A DNA stretch of 57,827 nucleotides from Herbidospora galbida (lineage in GTDB: Bacteria > Actinomycetota > Actinomycetes > Streptosporangiales > Streptosporangiaceae): NCBI RefSeq assembly GCF_005233835.1, contig NZ_SZQA01000042.1, positions 1 to 57,827 on the forward strand, in the 5' to 3' direction. This document shows, piece after piece, positions 50,551-57,827 of the stretch. Position numbers and translations under genes: made by a program. Under the pieces are notes generated by a model that had not been told where the DNA came from, did not search any database, and saw nothing but the letters and a program-made list of their open reading frames with translations. Within the stretch, counting starts at the first letter, position 1. The number at the start of each line of letters is the position of its first letter.

Positions 50551-50635
50551 TCACCCACCCACCATTAGGTACACAGAGTTACTATTGCTAACTTTTAGTG
50601 ATGACTCTGGATGGGGACGACACGGACGGGACCGC

Positions 50636-51982
50636 GTGAAGTCCCCCCGGCAGTGGTCGGTGCGGCTGCGCCTGACGATCTGGGCGACGGCGGCGGCGGC
50701 GCTGGCGTGCGCGGTGACGGTGGGGTTCGTCCTCGACGGCAACCATCAGGCACGGATGTCCGACCAGCTCCGCGAGGTGTACTCCGCCGACCTGCGGGTG
50801 CTGCACCACCTGGCCCGCCAGCGGGCGGTGCCGCCCGTGCTGCCCGACGAGGGACTGACCGCGATGCAGGTGGTGGACCCAAGCGGACGGCTGGTGTCGG
50901 CGAACACCCGGATGGCCGGCCAGCCGCGCATGGCCTTCTTCGTCCCGCCGCGCCGCCCCGGAGGCATGGACGGGGTGGTCTGCGACGTGCCCAGCTTCCC
51001 CGGTCAGTGCCTGACCGTCGCGGCCATGTGGATCACGACCCCGAGCGGCGACCTGATCGTCTACGGCGGGGAGCCGACCCATCCCTGGTACGGCGACAGC
51101 GCGTTCGCGACCGTGCTCGTCTCCGGAGCCCTGATCTGGCTGATCCTGGTGGCGGTGGGCACCCATTTCCTCGTCGAACGCGCGCTGCGCCCCGTGGTGG
51201 ACATCGCCTCCGAACTTGCCGAGATCACCGAGAAATGTCCTGGCCGCCGGGTGCCCGTGCCCGCCCACCACGACGAGATCCGCTATCTGGCCACCACCGC
51301 GAACCGCACCCTGCAACACCTGGAAGAGGCCATCGAGCGGGAGCGGCGGTTCACCTCCGACGTCTCCCACGACCTGCGCACCCCCATCACGGGAGCCCGG
51401 CTGCGGCTGGAGGAGGCGCTGACCGATCCCGAGGTGGACTGGCCGACGACGGCCCGGGAACTGCTCAACGACATGGAACGCCAGCAGGCGCTCGCCGAGG
51501 ACATCCTCACCCTGGCCCGCATGGGCAACGAACGGCTGCCCCCGCAGTCACGGGCCGATCTCGGTCAGCTGGCCCGACGCGAGATCGAGCGCCGCCCCCA
51601 TGGCCGGGTGCCGATCGAGACGGACCTGGAGCCGGAGGTGATCGTCTTCTGCGACCGGCTGCTGATCTCCCGGCTGATGGCGAACCTGCTGGACAACGCC
51701 CAGCGGCACGCCGTGAGCCGCGTGGTCGTCGCGGTCAGGACCGAGGACGGCACGGGGGTGCTGGTGGTGGCCGACGACGGCGCCGGCATCGCACCCGAAT
51801 ATCGCGAACTCGTCTTCGAGCGGTTCGCCCGGTTGCCGGAATCGCGCGAGCTGGATCCCCACGGCACCGGCCTCGGCCTGGCCATCTGCCGTGAGATCGC
51901 CCAGGCCCACCAGGGTTCGCTCAACGTCGAGGATTCGGCCCGGGGAGCGTGCATGGTGCTCCGCCTGCCCCTCCAGACCTGA
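50636..51982 (+). CDS. Orphan sensor histidine kinase
   Basis: A 448-residue kinase: membrane span at ~12-30, extracytoplasmic sensor ~31-155 with a Cys pair (VVCDVPSFPGQCLTV), second span ~162-182, HAMP-like linker, HisKA with SDVSHDLRTPI, N-box LLDNAQRHA, G1 ADDGAGIA and G2 GTGLGLAI. GTG 50636 is the best start. No response regulator is adjacent on either side, unusual for this family; the neighbouring exporter suggests an envelope-stress or antibiotic-sensing role by inference. Confidence 0.9.
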   Translation: MKSPRQWSVRLRLTIWATAAAALACAVTVGFVLDGNHQARMSDQLREVYSADLRVLHHLARQRAVPPVLPDEGLTAMQVVDPSGRLVSANTRMAGQPRMAFFVPPRRPGGMDGVVCDVPSFPGQCLTVAAMWITTPSGDLIVYGGEPTHPWYGDSAFATVLVSGALIWLILVAVGTHFLVERALRPVVDIASELAEITEKCPGRRVPVPAHHDEIRYLATTANRTLQHLEEAIERERRFTSDVSHDLRTPITGARLRLEEALTDPEVDWPTTARELLNDMERQQALAEDILTLARMGNERLPPQSRADLGQLARREIERRPHGRVPIETDLEPEVIVFCDRLLISRLMANLLDNAQRHAVSRVVVAVRTEDGTGVLVVADDGAGIAPEYRELVFERFARLPESRELDPHGTGLGLAICREIAQAHQGSLNVEDSARGACMVLRLPLQT

Positions 51983-51993
51983 CCGGCGCGGAT

Positions 51994-52320
51994 TCAGGAC
52001 GGTTTCCCGATGATCTGCTGGAGGACGTCCATGTATCTGCGGAACGCCTCGCGGCCCTGGTCGGTCAGCGACAGCCAGGTGCGGGGGCGTTTGCCCTCGA
52101 AGGCCTTGGCGGCGTTCACGTAGCCCGCCTCTTCGAGCGCCAGCAGGTGCTTGGACAGCAGCGAGTCGCTGACCTCGATGGTCTCCTTGAGGAAGCGGAA
52201 GTCGGCCTGTTCGGCCGCCGCCAGTGCCGCCATGATCGACAGGCGCACGGGTGCGTGGATGAGGTCGTCGAGGTCGTGGCGCGGGTGGGTGTGCTCCTGC
52301 GGCGGCCTGGCCCCGCTCAC
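51994..52320 (-). CDS. Winged-helix transcriptional regulator (MarR/ArsR-like)
   Basis: A 108-residue single winged helix: LIHAPVRLSIMAALAAAEQA, ETIEVSDSLLSKHLLALEEA and the wing RPRTWLSLTDQGREAF. This is the small DNA-binding type found next to membrane proteins. GTG 52320 overlaps the upstream membrane protein stop (GTGA), so the two are co-translated and presumably act together. Confidence 0.87.
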   Translation of the reverse strand: MSGARPPQEHTHPRHDLDDLIHAPVRLSIMAALAAAEQADFRFLKETIEVSDSLLSKHLLALEEAGYVNAAKAFEGKRPRTWLSLTDQGREAFRRYMDVLQQIIGKPS

Positions 52321-52736
52321 AGGCTTCTCCGCAGCCGCCAGCCGGCGTAGATCATCGGCAGGCCCGAGATCAGGCACAACACCGCCACCAGCCAATTCGT
52401 GGTCTCCACGCCCGCGATTTTAAGGCCGGTCGCGACCAGCATCGGCGCGAGGAACGTCACCCCGCCCAGCAGCGTGAGCCGGGTGACCCAGGGCGCGTTG
52501 ACCCGCCCGCGCAGACCGGGCCGGCGCGGCAGGACCAGCATCCAGATCACCAGGGCGATCCAGCCGGCGCCCGCGACGACGCCCGCCCAGTCGGGGCCGA
52601 GCAGCATGCCCCACCAGTAGGGCCCGGTCGCCAGGCCCATCACCAGCAGGATCGTGCTGTAGGCCCGGCGCGTCTTGCGCACCTCTTCTTCGACCCGGCG
52701 TACCTCGTCGAGAGCCGCACCAGCGGACAGTTCCAC
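52317..52736 (-). CDS. Small membrane protein coupled to winged-helix regulator
   Basis: A 139-residue protein with a ~30-residue helical N-terminus (LDEVRRVEEEVRKTRRAYST) and four hydrophobic spans in two pairs (for example ILLVMGLATGPYWWGMLL and WLVAVLCLISGLPMIYAGW). GTG 52736 follows AAGGAGG. No family recognised. First gene of a two-gene unit with the regulator; it could be the regulator's target or membrane signal input. Confidence 0.78.
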   Translation of the reverse strand: MELSAGAALDEVRRVEEEVRKTRRAYSTILLVMGLATGPYWWGMLLGPDWAGVVAGAGWIALVIWMLVLPRRPGLRGRVNAPWVTRLTLLGGVTFLAPMLVATGLKIAGVETTNWLVAVLCLISGLPMIYAGWRLRRSL

Positions 52737-53042
52737 AACTCCTCCTTCGTTCCGGTACTCAAACGCTATCAAGTACTCAACTCACGTTCAAGTGAATATC
52801 TAGAGATCCGATCTTTTCGAGTAAATCGAAGGGTTCTTTACAGAACTCGACAACCTGGATCGGTCCACCTTGGCACTCTGACCTGCGAACTCTTACCGAT
52901 CATTAATCCAGAAGTTTCCAAAAGGCTGCTGAATGTTGCATTCGTGTGTCGACGGCTGTCAAGATGACGCCGAGCCGTCCGATGTTACGCGGCGATAACA
53001 CCGCGACGTGCCCTCCCCTCCGTCAGACCGAAGGAGTCCCAC
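52737..53042. other. 306-base AT-richer divergent promoter region with direct repeats
   Basis: No gene is seen here. GTACTCAA occurs twice (52755-52762 and 52773-52780), exactly 18 bases apart, close to the start of the membrane-protein/regulator operon; two such half-sites are a likely operator for the winged-helix protein. The remainder up to 53028 is markedly AT-richer than its surroundings and presumably holds promoters for the minus-strand pair and for the secreted glycosidase gene, whose ribosome-binding site GAAGGAG lies just before 53043. Confidence 0.5.
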
Positions 53043-54974
53043 GTGGCCGTCTCCCGCCGGGGGTTCATGACCTCCGCCATGACCGGCTCCGCCCTCGCCG
53101 CGGTGTCCTCGACCGGTGTGCTGTCCGCGCTCTCCAGCCCGGCGCACGCGGCGAGCCCGCCCGGCGACGTCGTGGGGAAGATCACCGTCGGATACCAGGG
53201 CTGGTTCGCCTGCCGTGGCGACGGCTCCCCCATCGACCGGTGGTGGCACTGGAGCGGTGCCGACAACACCGTGCCGCCCTCGCCCTCCAACACCACGATC
53301 GTGTCGTGGCCCGACATCCGCGACTACACGCGGACGTACCCGACGCTCTACCAGAACCTGAACAACGGCCAGACGGCGAACCTGTTCTCGTCGTGGGACC
53401 AGCAGACGATCGACACCCACTTCAAGTGGATGCGCGACTACAACTGCGACACCGCCGCCCTGCAGCGGTTCAACCCGTTCGGCGCCGAAGGCCCGATCCG
53501 CGACGGGATCACGGCGAAGGTGCGGCAGGCCGCCGAGGCCTACGGCCGCAAGTTCTACATCATGTACGACGTCACGAGCTGGACGAACTTCCAGTCGGAG
53601 ATCAAGACCGACTGGACGAACAAGATGTCGGCGTACACGCAGAGCCCGATGTACGCCAAGCAGAACGGCAAGCCCGTCGTCTGCATCTGGGGCTTCGGCT
53701 TCAACGACCCCGGCCGCCCGTTCCCCCCGGCGCCCTGCCTGGAGGTCGTCAACTGGTTCAAGGCGCAGGGCTGCTACGTCATCGGCGGCGTCCCGACGTA
53801 CTGGCGGCAGGGCATCAACGACTCCCGCAGCGGGTTCGGCGAAGTCTACCGCGCCTTCAACATGATCTCGCCGTGGATGGTCGGCCGCACCCACACCATC
53901 TCGGGCCTCGACGGCTTCTACGCCAACAACGTCGTGCCCGACGTGGCCGACTGCAACGCCAACGGCATCGACTACCAGCCCTGCGTCATGCCCGGCGACC
54001 TGCAGTCGCGCGCCCGCGCCCACGGCGACTTCATGTGGCGGATGTTCTACAACACCATCCGCGCCGGGTCGCACGGCATCTACATCTCCATGTTCGACGA
54101 GTACAACGAGGGCAACCAGATCGCCAAGACCACCGAGACGCAGGCCACCGTGCCCGCCGGGTCGGGCATCCTGTCGCTCGACGAGGACGGCACCTTCTGT
54201 TCCAGCGACTACTACCTGCGGCTGACCGGCGACGGCGGCCGGATGCTGAAGGGCCAGATAGCGCTCACCGCGACCCGGCCGACCCCGCCGGTGGTGTCGA
54301 GCGGCGACAACCAGGCCCCGTCGGTGCCCGCGAACCTGGTCGTGACCAACCGGACGGCGACCTCCGTCACCCTGTCGTGGGCCGCCTCGACCGACAACGT
54401 CGGGGTGGCGTCCTACCAGGTCAACCGGGGCGGCACGGCGGCCGGCACGACCGCCGCGACGACCTTCACGGTGACCGGGCTGACCCCGAACACGGCCTAC
54501 ACCTTCACCGTCCTCGCCCGCGACGCGGCCGGGAACGCCTCCGCGCCCTCGGGCGGGGTGTCGGCCACGACGCTGCCCCAGACCACCGCCTACGTAGCGC
54601 TGCGGGCCCGCGTCAACAGCAGGTACGTGACGGCGAACGCCGGTCAGAACCTCATCGCGAACGCCACCACGATCGGCACCGCCCAGCAGTTCGAGCGCGT
54701 CACCCTGGCCAACGGCCAGATCGCGCTGCGGGCCCGCTCGAACAACCAGTACGTCTGCGCCGAGAACGCGGGCGCCGCGCCGCTGATCGCCAACCGGGCG
54801 GCCGTCGGCCCCTGGGAGACCTTCACGCTGGTGCAGAACCCGAACGGCTCGGTCAGCCTCCGGGCGCAGGCCAACGACCAGTACGTCTGCGCCGAGAACA
54901 ACGGCGCCGCCGCGCTGATCGCCAACCGGGCGGCCATCGGCGGATGGGAGCAGTTCGACATCGTGACCGCGTAG
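53043..54974 (+). CDS. Tat-exported GH99/GH71-like glycosidase with FN3 and beta-trefoil domains
   Basis: A 643-residue secreted protein. The N-terminus SRRGFMTSAMTG is a twin-arginine signal cleaved near AHA. Residues ~45-400 match the GH99/GH71-like catalytic barrel (VGYQGWFACRGDG, DRWWHWSG, NLFSSWDQQTIDTHFKWM, FDEYNEGNQI); relatives act on alpha-mannan or alpha-1,3-glucan. Residues ~425-510 are a fibronectin type III domain and ~515-643 a fascin-like beta-trefoil with repeated YVCAENAGA/YVCAENNGA units, likely carbohydrate-binding. GTG 53043 follows GAAGGAG. Confidence 0.84.
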   Translation: MAVSRRGFMTSAMTGSALAAVSSTGVLSALSSPAHAASPPGDVVGKITVGYQGWFACRGDGSPIDRWWHWSGADNTVPPSPSNTTIVSWPDIRDYTRTYPTLYQNLNNGQTANLFSSWDQQTIDTHFKWMRDYNCDTAALQRFNPFGAEGPIRDGITAKVRQAAEAYGRKFYIMYDVTSWTNFQSEIKTDWTNKMSAYTQSPMYAKQNGKPVVCIWGFGFNDPGRPFPPAPCLEVVNWFKAQGCYVIGGVPTYWRQGINDSRSGFGEVYRAFNMISPWMVGRTHTISGLDGFYANNVVPDVADCNANGIDYQPCVMPGDLQSRARAHGDFMWRMFYNTIRAGSHGIYISMFDEYNEGNQIAKTTETQATVPAGSGILSLDEDGTFCSSDYYLRLTGDGGRMLKGQIALTATRPTPPVVSSGDNQAPSVPANLVVTNRTATSVTLSWAASTDNVGVASYQVNRGGTAAGTTAATTFTVTGLTPNTAYTFTVLARDAAGNASAPSGGVSATTLPQTTAYVALRARVNSRYVTANAGQNLIANATTIGTAQQFERVTLANGQIALRARSNNQYVCAENAGAAPLIANRAAVGPWETFTLVQNPNGSVSLRAQANDQYVCAENNGAAALIANRAAIGGWEQFDIVTA

Positions 54975-55001
54975 CCGGAACTGTCGCCGGGTGCTCCTAG
55001 A

Positions 55002-57122
55002 GTGGCGCCCGTGGAGGCGACGGTCGAGCGGCTGGTGTTCGTCCGCGACGACGAATACACGGTCGCGCGGATGAGCGACGGCGGTGGCGGTTTCGTCGCC
55101 GCCGGTCGCGTGCTGGCGGGCGTGCAGCCCGGCGAGACCCTCAAGCTCGCCGGGTCGTGGTCCGACCACCCCCGCCACGGGCGCAGGTTCGCGGCGGAGG
55201 CGTGCGAGCGGGTGACCCCGGCGACGATCCCGGCCATCCAGGCCTACCTGGGGTCGGGGCTGATCCGGGGCATCGGCCCGCGGCTGGCGGCGGCGATCGT
55301 CGGGCACTTCGGCGCGGACACCCTGACCGTGATCGACGCCGAGCCCGACCGGCTGACCGAGGTGATCAACATCGGCCCGCAGCGGCGGGCCCAGATCGTC
55401 GAGGCGTGGCTCGATCAGAAGGCGGTCGCCGCCCTCATGGTGACCCTGCAGGGCTTCGGGGTCTCCCCCCTGCTGGCCGCCAAGATCTACCAGGCGTTCG
55501 GCTCCGACAGCCAGGAGGTCGTCTCCACCGATCCCTACCGGCTGATCGGGCGGGTGCGCGGGGTCGGGTTCCACATCGCCGACCGCATCGCGCTGCGATC
55601 CGGCGTACCCGAACGGAGCCCGCAGCGGATCAAGGCGGCGATCCTCGACCGCCTCGAATCGGCCGCCGCGCGGGGCGGCCACTGTTATCTGGCGATGCCC
55701 GCGCTGCTGGCCCAGACGGCCGAGCTGGTGGAGCAGGATCCCGAGCTGGTCCGCGCCATGGTCGACGCGCTGACCGCCGAACGCCGCGTGGTGGTGGAGG
55801 CCGGGGAGCAGCCCGGCCGGGTCGTCGTCTACGACAAGGAGCTGCACAGCCGCGAGGTAGCGCTGGCCGGGCACCTCCGGCGCCTGATGTCGGCCACGTC
55901 GGGCATGCCGATGCGCCACTACGACGAGGACGCCTCCCTCCACGACGACCAGCGGGCGGCGGTGACGCTGGCGCTGACCTGCCAGGTGACCGTGCTGACC
56001 GGCGGGCCGGGCTGCGGCAAGAGCCACACCGTGCGGTCGATCGCGCGGGCGGTCCGGGCCATGGGCGGCACGGTGACGCTGGCCGCGCCGACCGGGAAGG
56101 CGGCCAAGCGGCTGTCGGAGCTGACCGGCCTGCCGGCGATGACCGTCCACCGCCTGCTGATGGCCCCCGACGACGACGGCACCACCCTGTTCGCCGAGGC
56201 CCCGGCCAAGGCCGACCTGGTCGTGGTCGACGAGGCGTCGATGCTCGACCTCCACCTGGCGGTCCGGCTGACCGCCGCGATCCCCGACGGCGGCCACCTG
56301 CTGCTGGTGGGCGACACCGACCAGCTGCCCAGCATCGGTCCCGGCAACGTGCTGGCCGACGTGCTGAAGGTGCCCGACATCCCGCGCGTGCGGCTGACCC
56401 ACGTGTTCCGGCAGGCCGAGGGCAGCGGGATCGTGCGGGCGGCCCATCTGATCCGCTCGGGGCACCTGCCCGACCTGCCGGGGCGGGGCGGGTTCTGGTT
56501 CGAGGAGGCGGGCGATCCCGAGCTGGTCGCCGAACGGGTGGTGCACCTGGCGACCGACGGCATCCCGCGCAAGCAGGGGGTCTCCCCCGACCAGGTGCAG
56601 GTGCTGTGCCCGATGCGGCGCGGCGTGACCGGCACGGTCGAGATCGGGCGGCTGCTGCAGGAGCGGCGCAACCCGGCGCGCGAGGGGGTGGCCGAGTTCT
56701 GGTCGGGGCCCGAGGTGTTCCGGGTGGGCGACCGGGTCATGCCGGTGCGCAACAACTACGACAAGGGCGTCTTCAACGGCGAGACCGCCACGATCACCGC
56801 GATGGACCTGCCCGGCCGCGTCGCCGCCCTGCGGGTCGACGACGGGCGCGAGGTCGACTACGGCTTCGACGAGCTCGACGACCTCACCCACGCCTACGCG
56901 ATCAGCGTCCACCGGGCACAGGGCAGCGAATACCCGTTCGTGGTCGCGCCGCTGGTGGCCGAGTCGGGCGGGATCATGCTGCGGCGGCGGCTGCTCTACA
57001 CGCTGGTGACCAGGGCGAAGGCGTGGGTGGTGCTGGTGGGGCACCGGGAGGCCCTCGAACAGGCCGTCCACCAGCTGGGCACGGCCCGCAACACGGGGCT
57101 GGCCAGGCGGCTGAACGTGTAA
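55002..57122 (+). CDS. recD2: RecD2-type ATP-dependent DNA helicase
   Basis: A 706-residue SF1B 5'-3' helicase. The N-terminal part has the RecD2 OB-fold-like start and helix-hairpin-helix segments (GSGLIRGIGPRLAAAIVGHF, GFHIADRIALRSG). Helicase motifs follow: I GGPGCGKSHT, Ia APTGKAAKRL, II VVVDEASML, III GDTDQLPSIGPG, IV-like VLCPMRRG, and V/VI HAYAISVHRAQGSEYP with LYTLVTRAK. RecD2 works without RecBC in repair and recombination. GTG 55002 or 55011 could be the start; no clear ribosome-binding site. Confidence 0.93.
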   Translation: MAPVEATVERLVFVRDDEYTVARMSDGGGGFVAAGRVLAGVQPGETLKLAGSWSDHPRHGRRFAAEACERVTPATIPAIQAYLGSGLIRGIGPRLAAAIVGHFGADTLTVIDAEPDRLTEVINIGPQRRAQIVEAWLDQKAVAALMVTLQGFGVSPLLAAKIYQAFGSDSQEVVSTDPYRLIGRVRGVGFHIADRIALRSGVPERSPQRIKAAILDRLESAAARGGHCYLAMPALLAQTAELVEQDPELVRAMVDALTAERRVVVEAGEQPGRVVVYDKELHSREVALAGHLRRLMSATSGMPMRHYDEDASLHDDQRAAVTLALTCQVTVLTGGPGCGKSHTVRSIARAVRAMGGTVTLAAPTGKAAKRLSELTGLPAMTVHRLLMAPDDDGTTLFAEAPAKADLVVVDEASMLDLHLAVRLTAAIPDGGHLLLVGDTDQLPSIGPGNVLADVLKVPDIPRVRLTHVFRQAEGSGIVRAAHLIRSGHLPDLPGRGGFWFEEAGDPELVAERVVHLATDGIPRKQGVSPDQVQVLCPMRRGVTGTVEIGRLLQERRNPAREGVAEFWSGPEVFRVGDRVMPVRNNYDKGVFNGETATITAMDLPGRVAALRVDDGREVDYGFDELDDLTHAYAISVHRAQGSEYPFVVAPLVAESGGIMLRRRLLYTLVTRAKAWVVLVGHREALEQAVHQLGTARNTGLARRLNV

Positions 57123-57164
57123 TCGGCCATAGACGGCGGCTCCCGATTCGGAGACCATGCCCGC

Positions 57165-57827
57165 GTGATCGACACACCTCTCGTCGAACGTGAGCGGCAG
57201 CTGGCCGCGTTCGACGCCCATCTGCGCGCGCTGGCCTCGGGGGCCGGGCGGTTCGTCGTGGTCGACGGCGGGCCCGGCGCGGGCAAGAGCCGGCTGCTCG
57301 CGGCGGTCCGCGCCGCCGCCGACGGGCATCGGGTGCTGTCGGCGCGGGCGTCGCGGCTGGAGCGCACCTACGCGTTCGGCGTGGTGCGGCAGCTGCTCGA
57401 ACCCGTCGTCGCGCGGGCCGCCGACCGGGAGCGGCTGCTGGCCGGTCCGGCCGCCGCGGCGTCGGCGGTGCTCGGGGCACCCGGGGAGCCGCCGGGCGAC
57501 TACGCCGTGCTCAACGGGCTGTTCTGGCTGGTCGCGAACGTCTGCGAGACCGGTCCGGCGGTCCTCCTCGTCGACGACCTGCACTGGGCCGACGAGGCGT
57601 CGCTGCGGTTCCTGGCCTATCTGCTGCCGCGCGTCGACGGGCTGCCGCTGCTGGTGGCCGCCGGGTCGCGGCCCGAGTCCGACGGCGGCCTGCTCGACGT
57701 CGTCCTCACCGAGGCCGAGCGGCTGCCGCTGCCGCCGCTGACCCCCGGCGGGGTGGCGGCGGTGCTCGACGGCGTCACCGGCCAGCGGCCCGACGCGGCG
57801 TTCGCGCGGGCCTGCGCCGAGGCGACC
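57165..57827 (+). CDS. LuxR/STAND ATPase regulator, N-terminal part (cut by right edge)
   Basis: The frame from GTG 57165 runs 221 codons to the end of the window. It begins LVERERQLAAFDAHL, followed by Walker A GGPGAGKSRL, RLERTYAFGVVRQLLEPVV and the Walker B LLVDDLHWADEAS, then LPPLTPGGVAAVLDGV. This is the AAA/STAND module of large LuxR-family (MalT-like) regulators of about 900 residues. The downstream TPR and helix-turn-helix parts lie beyond the window. A preceding ATG at 57157 runs straight into a stop and is excluded. Confidence 0.85.
   Translation, partial: MIDTPLVERERQLAAFDAHLRALASGAGRFVVVDGGPGAGKSRLLAAVRAAADGHRVLSARASRLERTYAFGVVRQLLEPVVARAADRERLLAGPAAAASAVLGAPGEPPGDYAVLNGLFWLVANVCETGPAVLLVDDLHWADEASLRFLAYLLPRVDGLPLLVAAGSRPESDGGLLDVVLTEAERLPLPPLTPGGVAAVLDGVTGQRPDAAFARACAEAT

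Noticed and set aside
52959-57584. A 1541-codon open frame on the minus strand
   Set aside because: Antisense to the GH99-like and RecD2 genes, whose motifs are unmistakable; low-complexity Gly/Arg/Val/Asp/His composition.
1-57827. tRNA, rRNA, CRISPR arrays, insertion sequences, prophage genes
   Set aside because: None seen by eye: no cloverleaf-like sequence with GGTTCGANTCC, no regularly spaced repeats, no transposase or integrase motif.

Overview
The window is very GC-rich, with short intergenic gaps, many GTG starts and dense ATGA/GTGA stop-start overlaps. Gene content (hydroxamate siderophore enzymes under an iron box, Tat-exported hydrolases with carbohydrate-binding modules, tandem HxlR and SARP/LuxR-like STAND ATPases, a CUT1 sugar importer without its own ATPase) points to a filamentous actinomycete. 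A Streptosporangiaceae-like genus is my best guess, from general gene style only. I see no phage, insertion sequence, CRISPR, tRNA or rRNA; this looks like ordinary chromosome with an accessory, metabolically rich character.

Layout. 1-7 kb: end of a STAND ATPase, a divergent formyltransferase/ornithine N-hydroxylase pair around an iron box, an AraC regulator, a degenerate LivF-like ATPase and a secreted GDSL esterase with a ricin-type lectin domain. 7-10.4 kb: a DUF427/SUMF1-like coupled pair and a LysR/NmrA-like divergent pair. 10.4-16.6 kb: one tightly overlapped seven-gene operon on the minus strand joining inositol-phosphate synthase and EboA, EboB and EboE homologues (ebo metabolite-trafficking genes) to a CopC-like protein, a cupredoxin-like lipoprotein and a polytopic membrane protein. 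16.8-22.6 kb: ECF sigma factor with membrane partner, EF-hand protein, GNAT, NUDIX, a secreted protein with two FtsX-ectodomain-like units, a GH128-type glucanase and KptA. 22.6-30.1 kb: a sugar/sugar-acid catabolic locus (dehydrogenase, enolase-superfamily dehydratase, sugar ABC importer, deaminase) controlled by an unusual TetR-LacI fusion regulator, with LacI-type operators in front of both transcription units.

30-40 kb: housekeeping and accessory enzymes (alpha/beta hydrolases, methyltransferases, YchJ, a rifampin-phosphotransferase-like enzyme), a PhoX-type phosphatase behind a PHO-box-like site, and a MarR/EamA divergent pair sharing a nested palindrome. 40-46 kb: a carotenoid-oxygenase/thiolase/DUF1295 locus with a tandem HxlR regulator. 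46-52.8 kb: GNAT, helical-repeat protein, an ABC exporter, an orphan sensor kinase, and a winged-helix regulator coupled to a small membrane protein. 53-57.8 kb: a secreted GH99-like enzyme with FN3 and beta-trefoil modules, RecD2 helicase, and the start of a second STAND ATPase regulator.

The most unusual items are the TetR-LacI fusion, the ebo/copper-protein operon, and the tandem FtsX-ectodomain secreted protein. All function calls are from reading motifs; no database search was possible.
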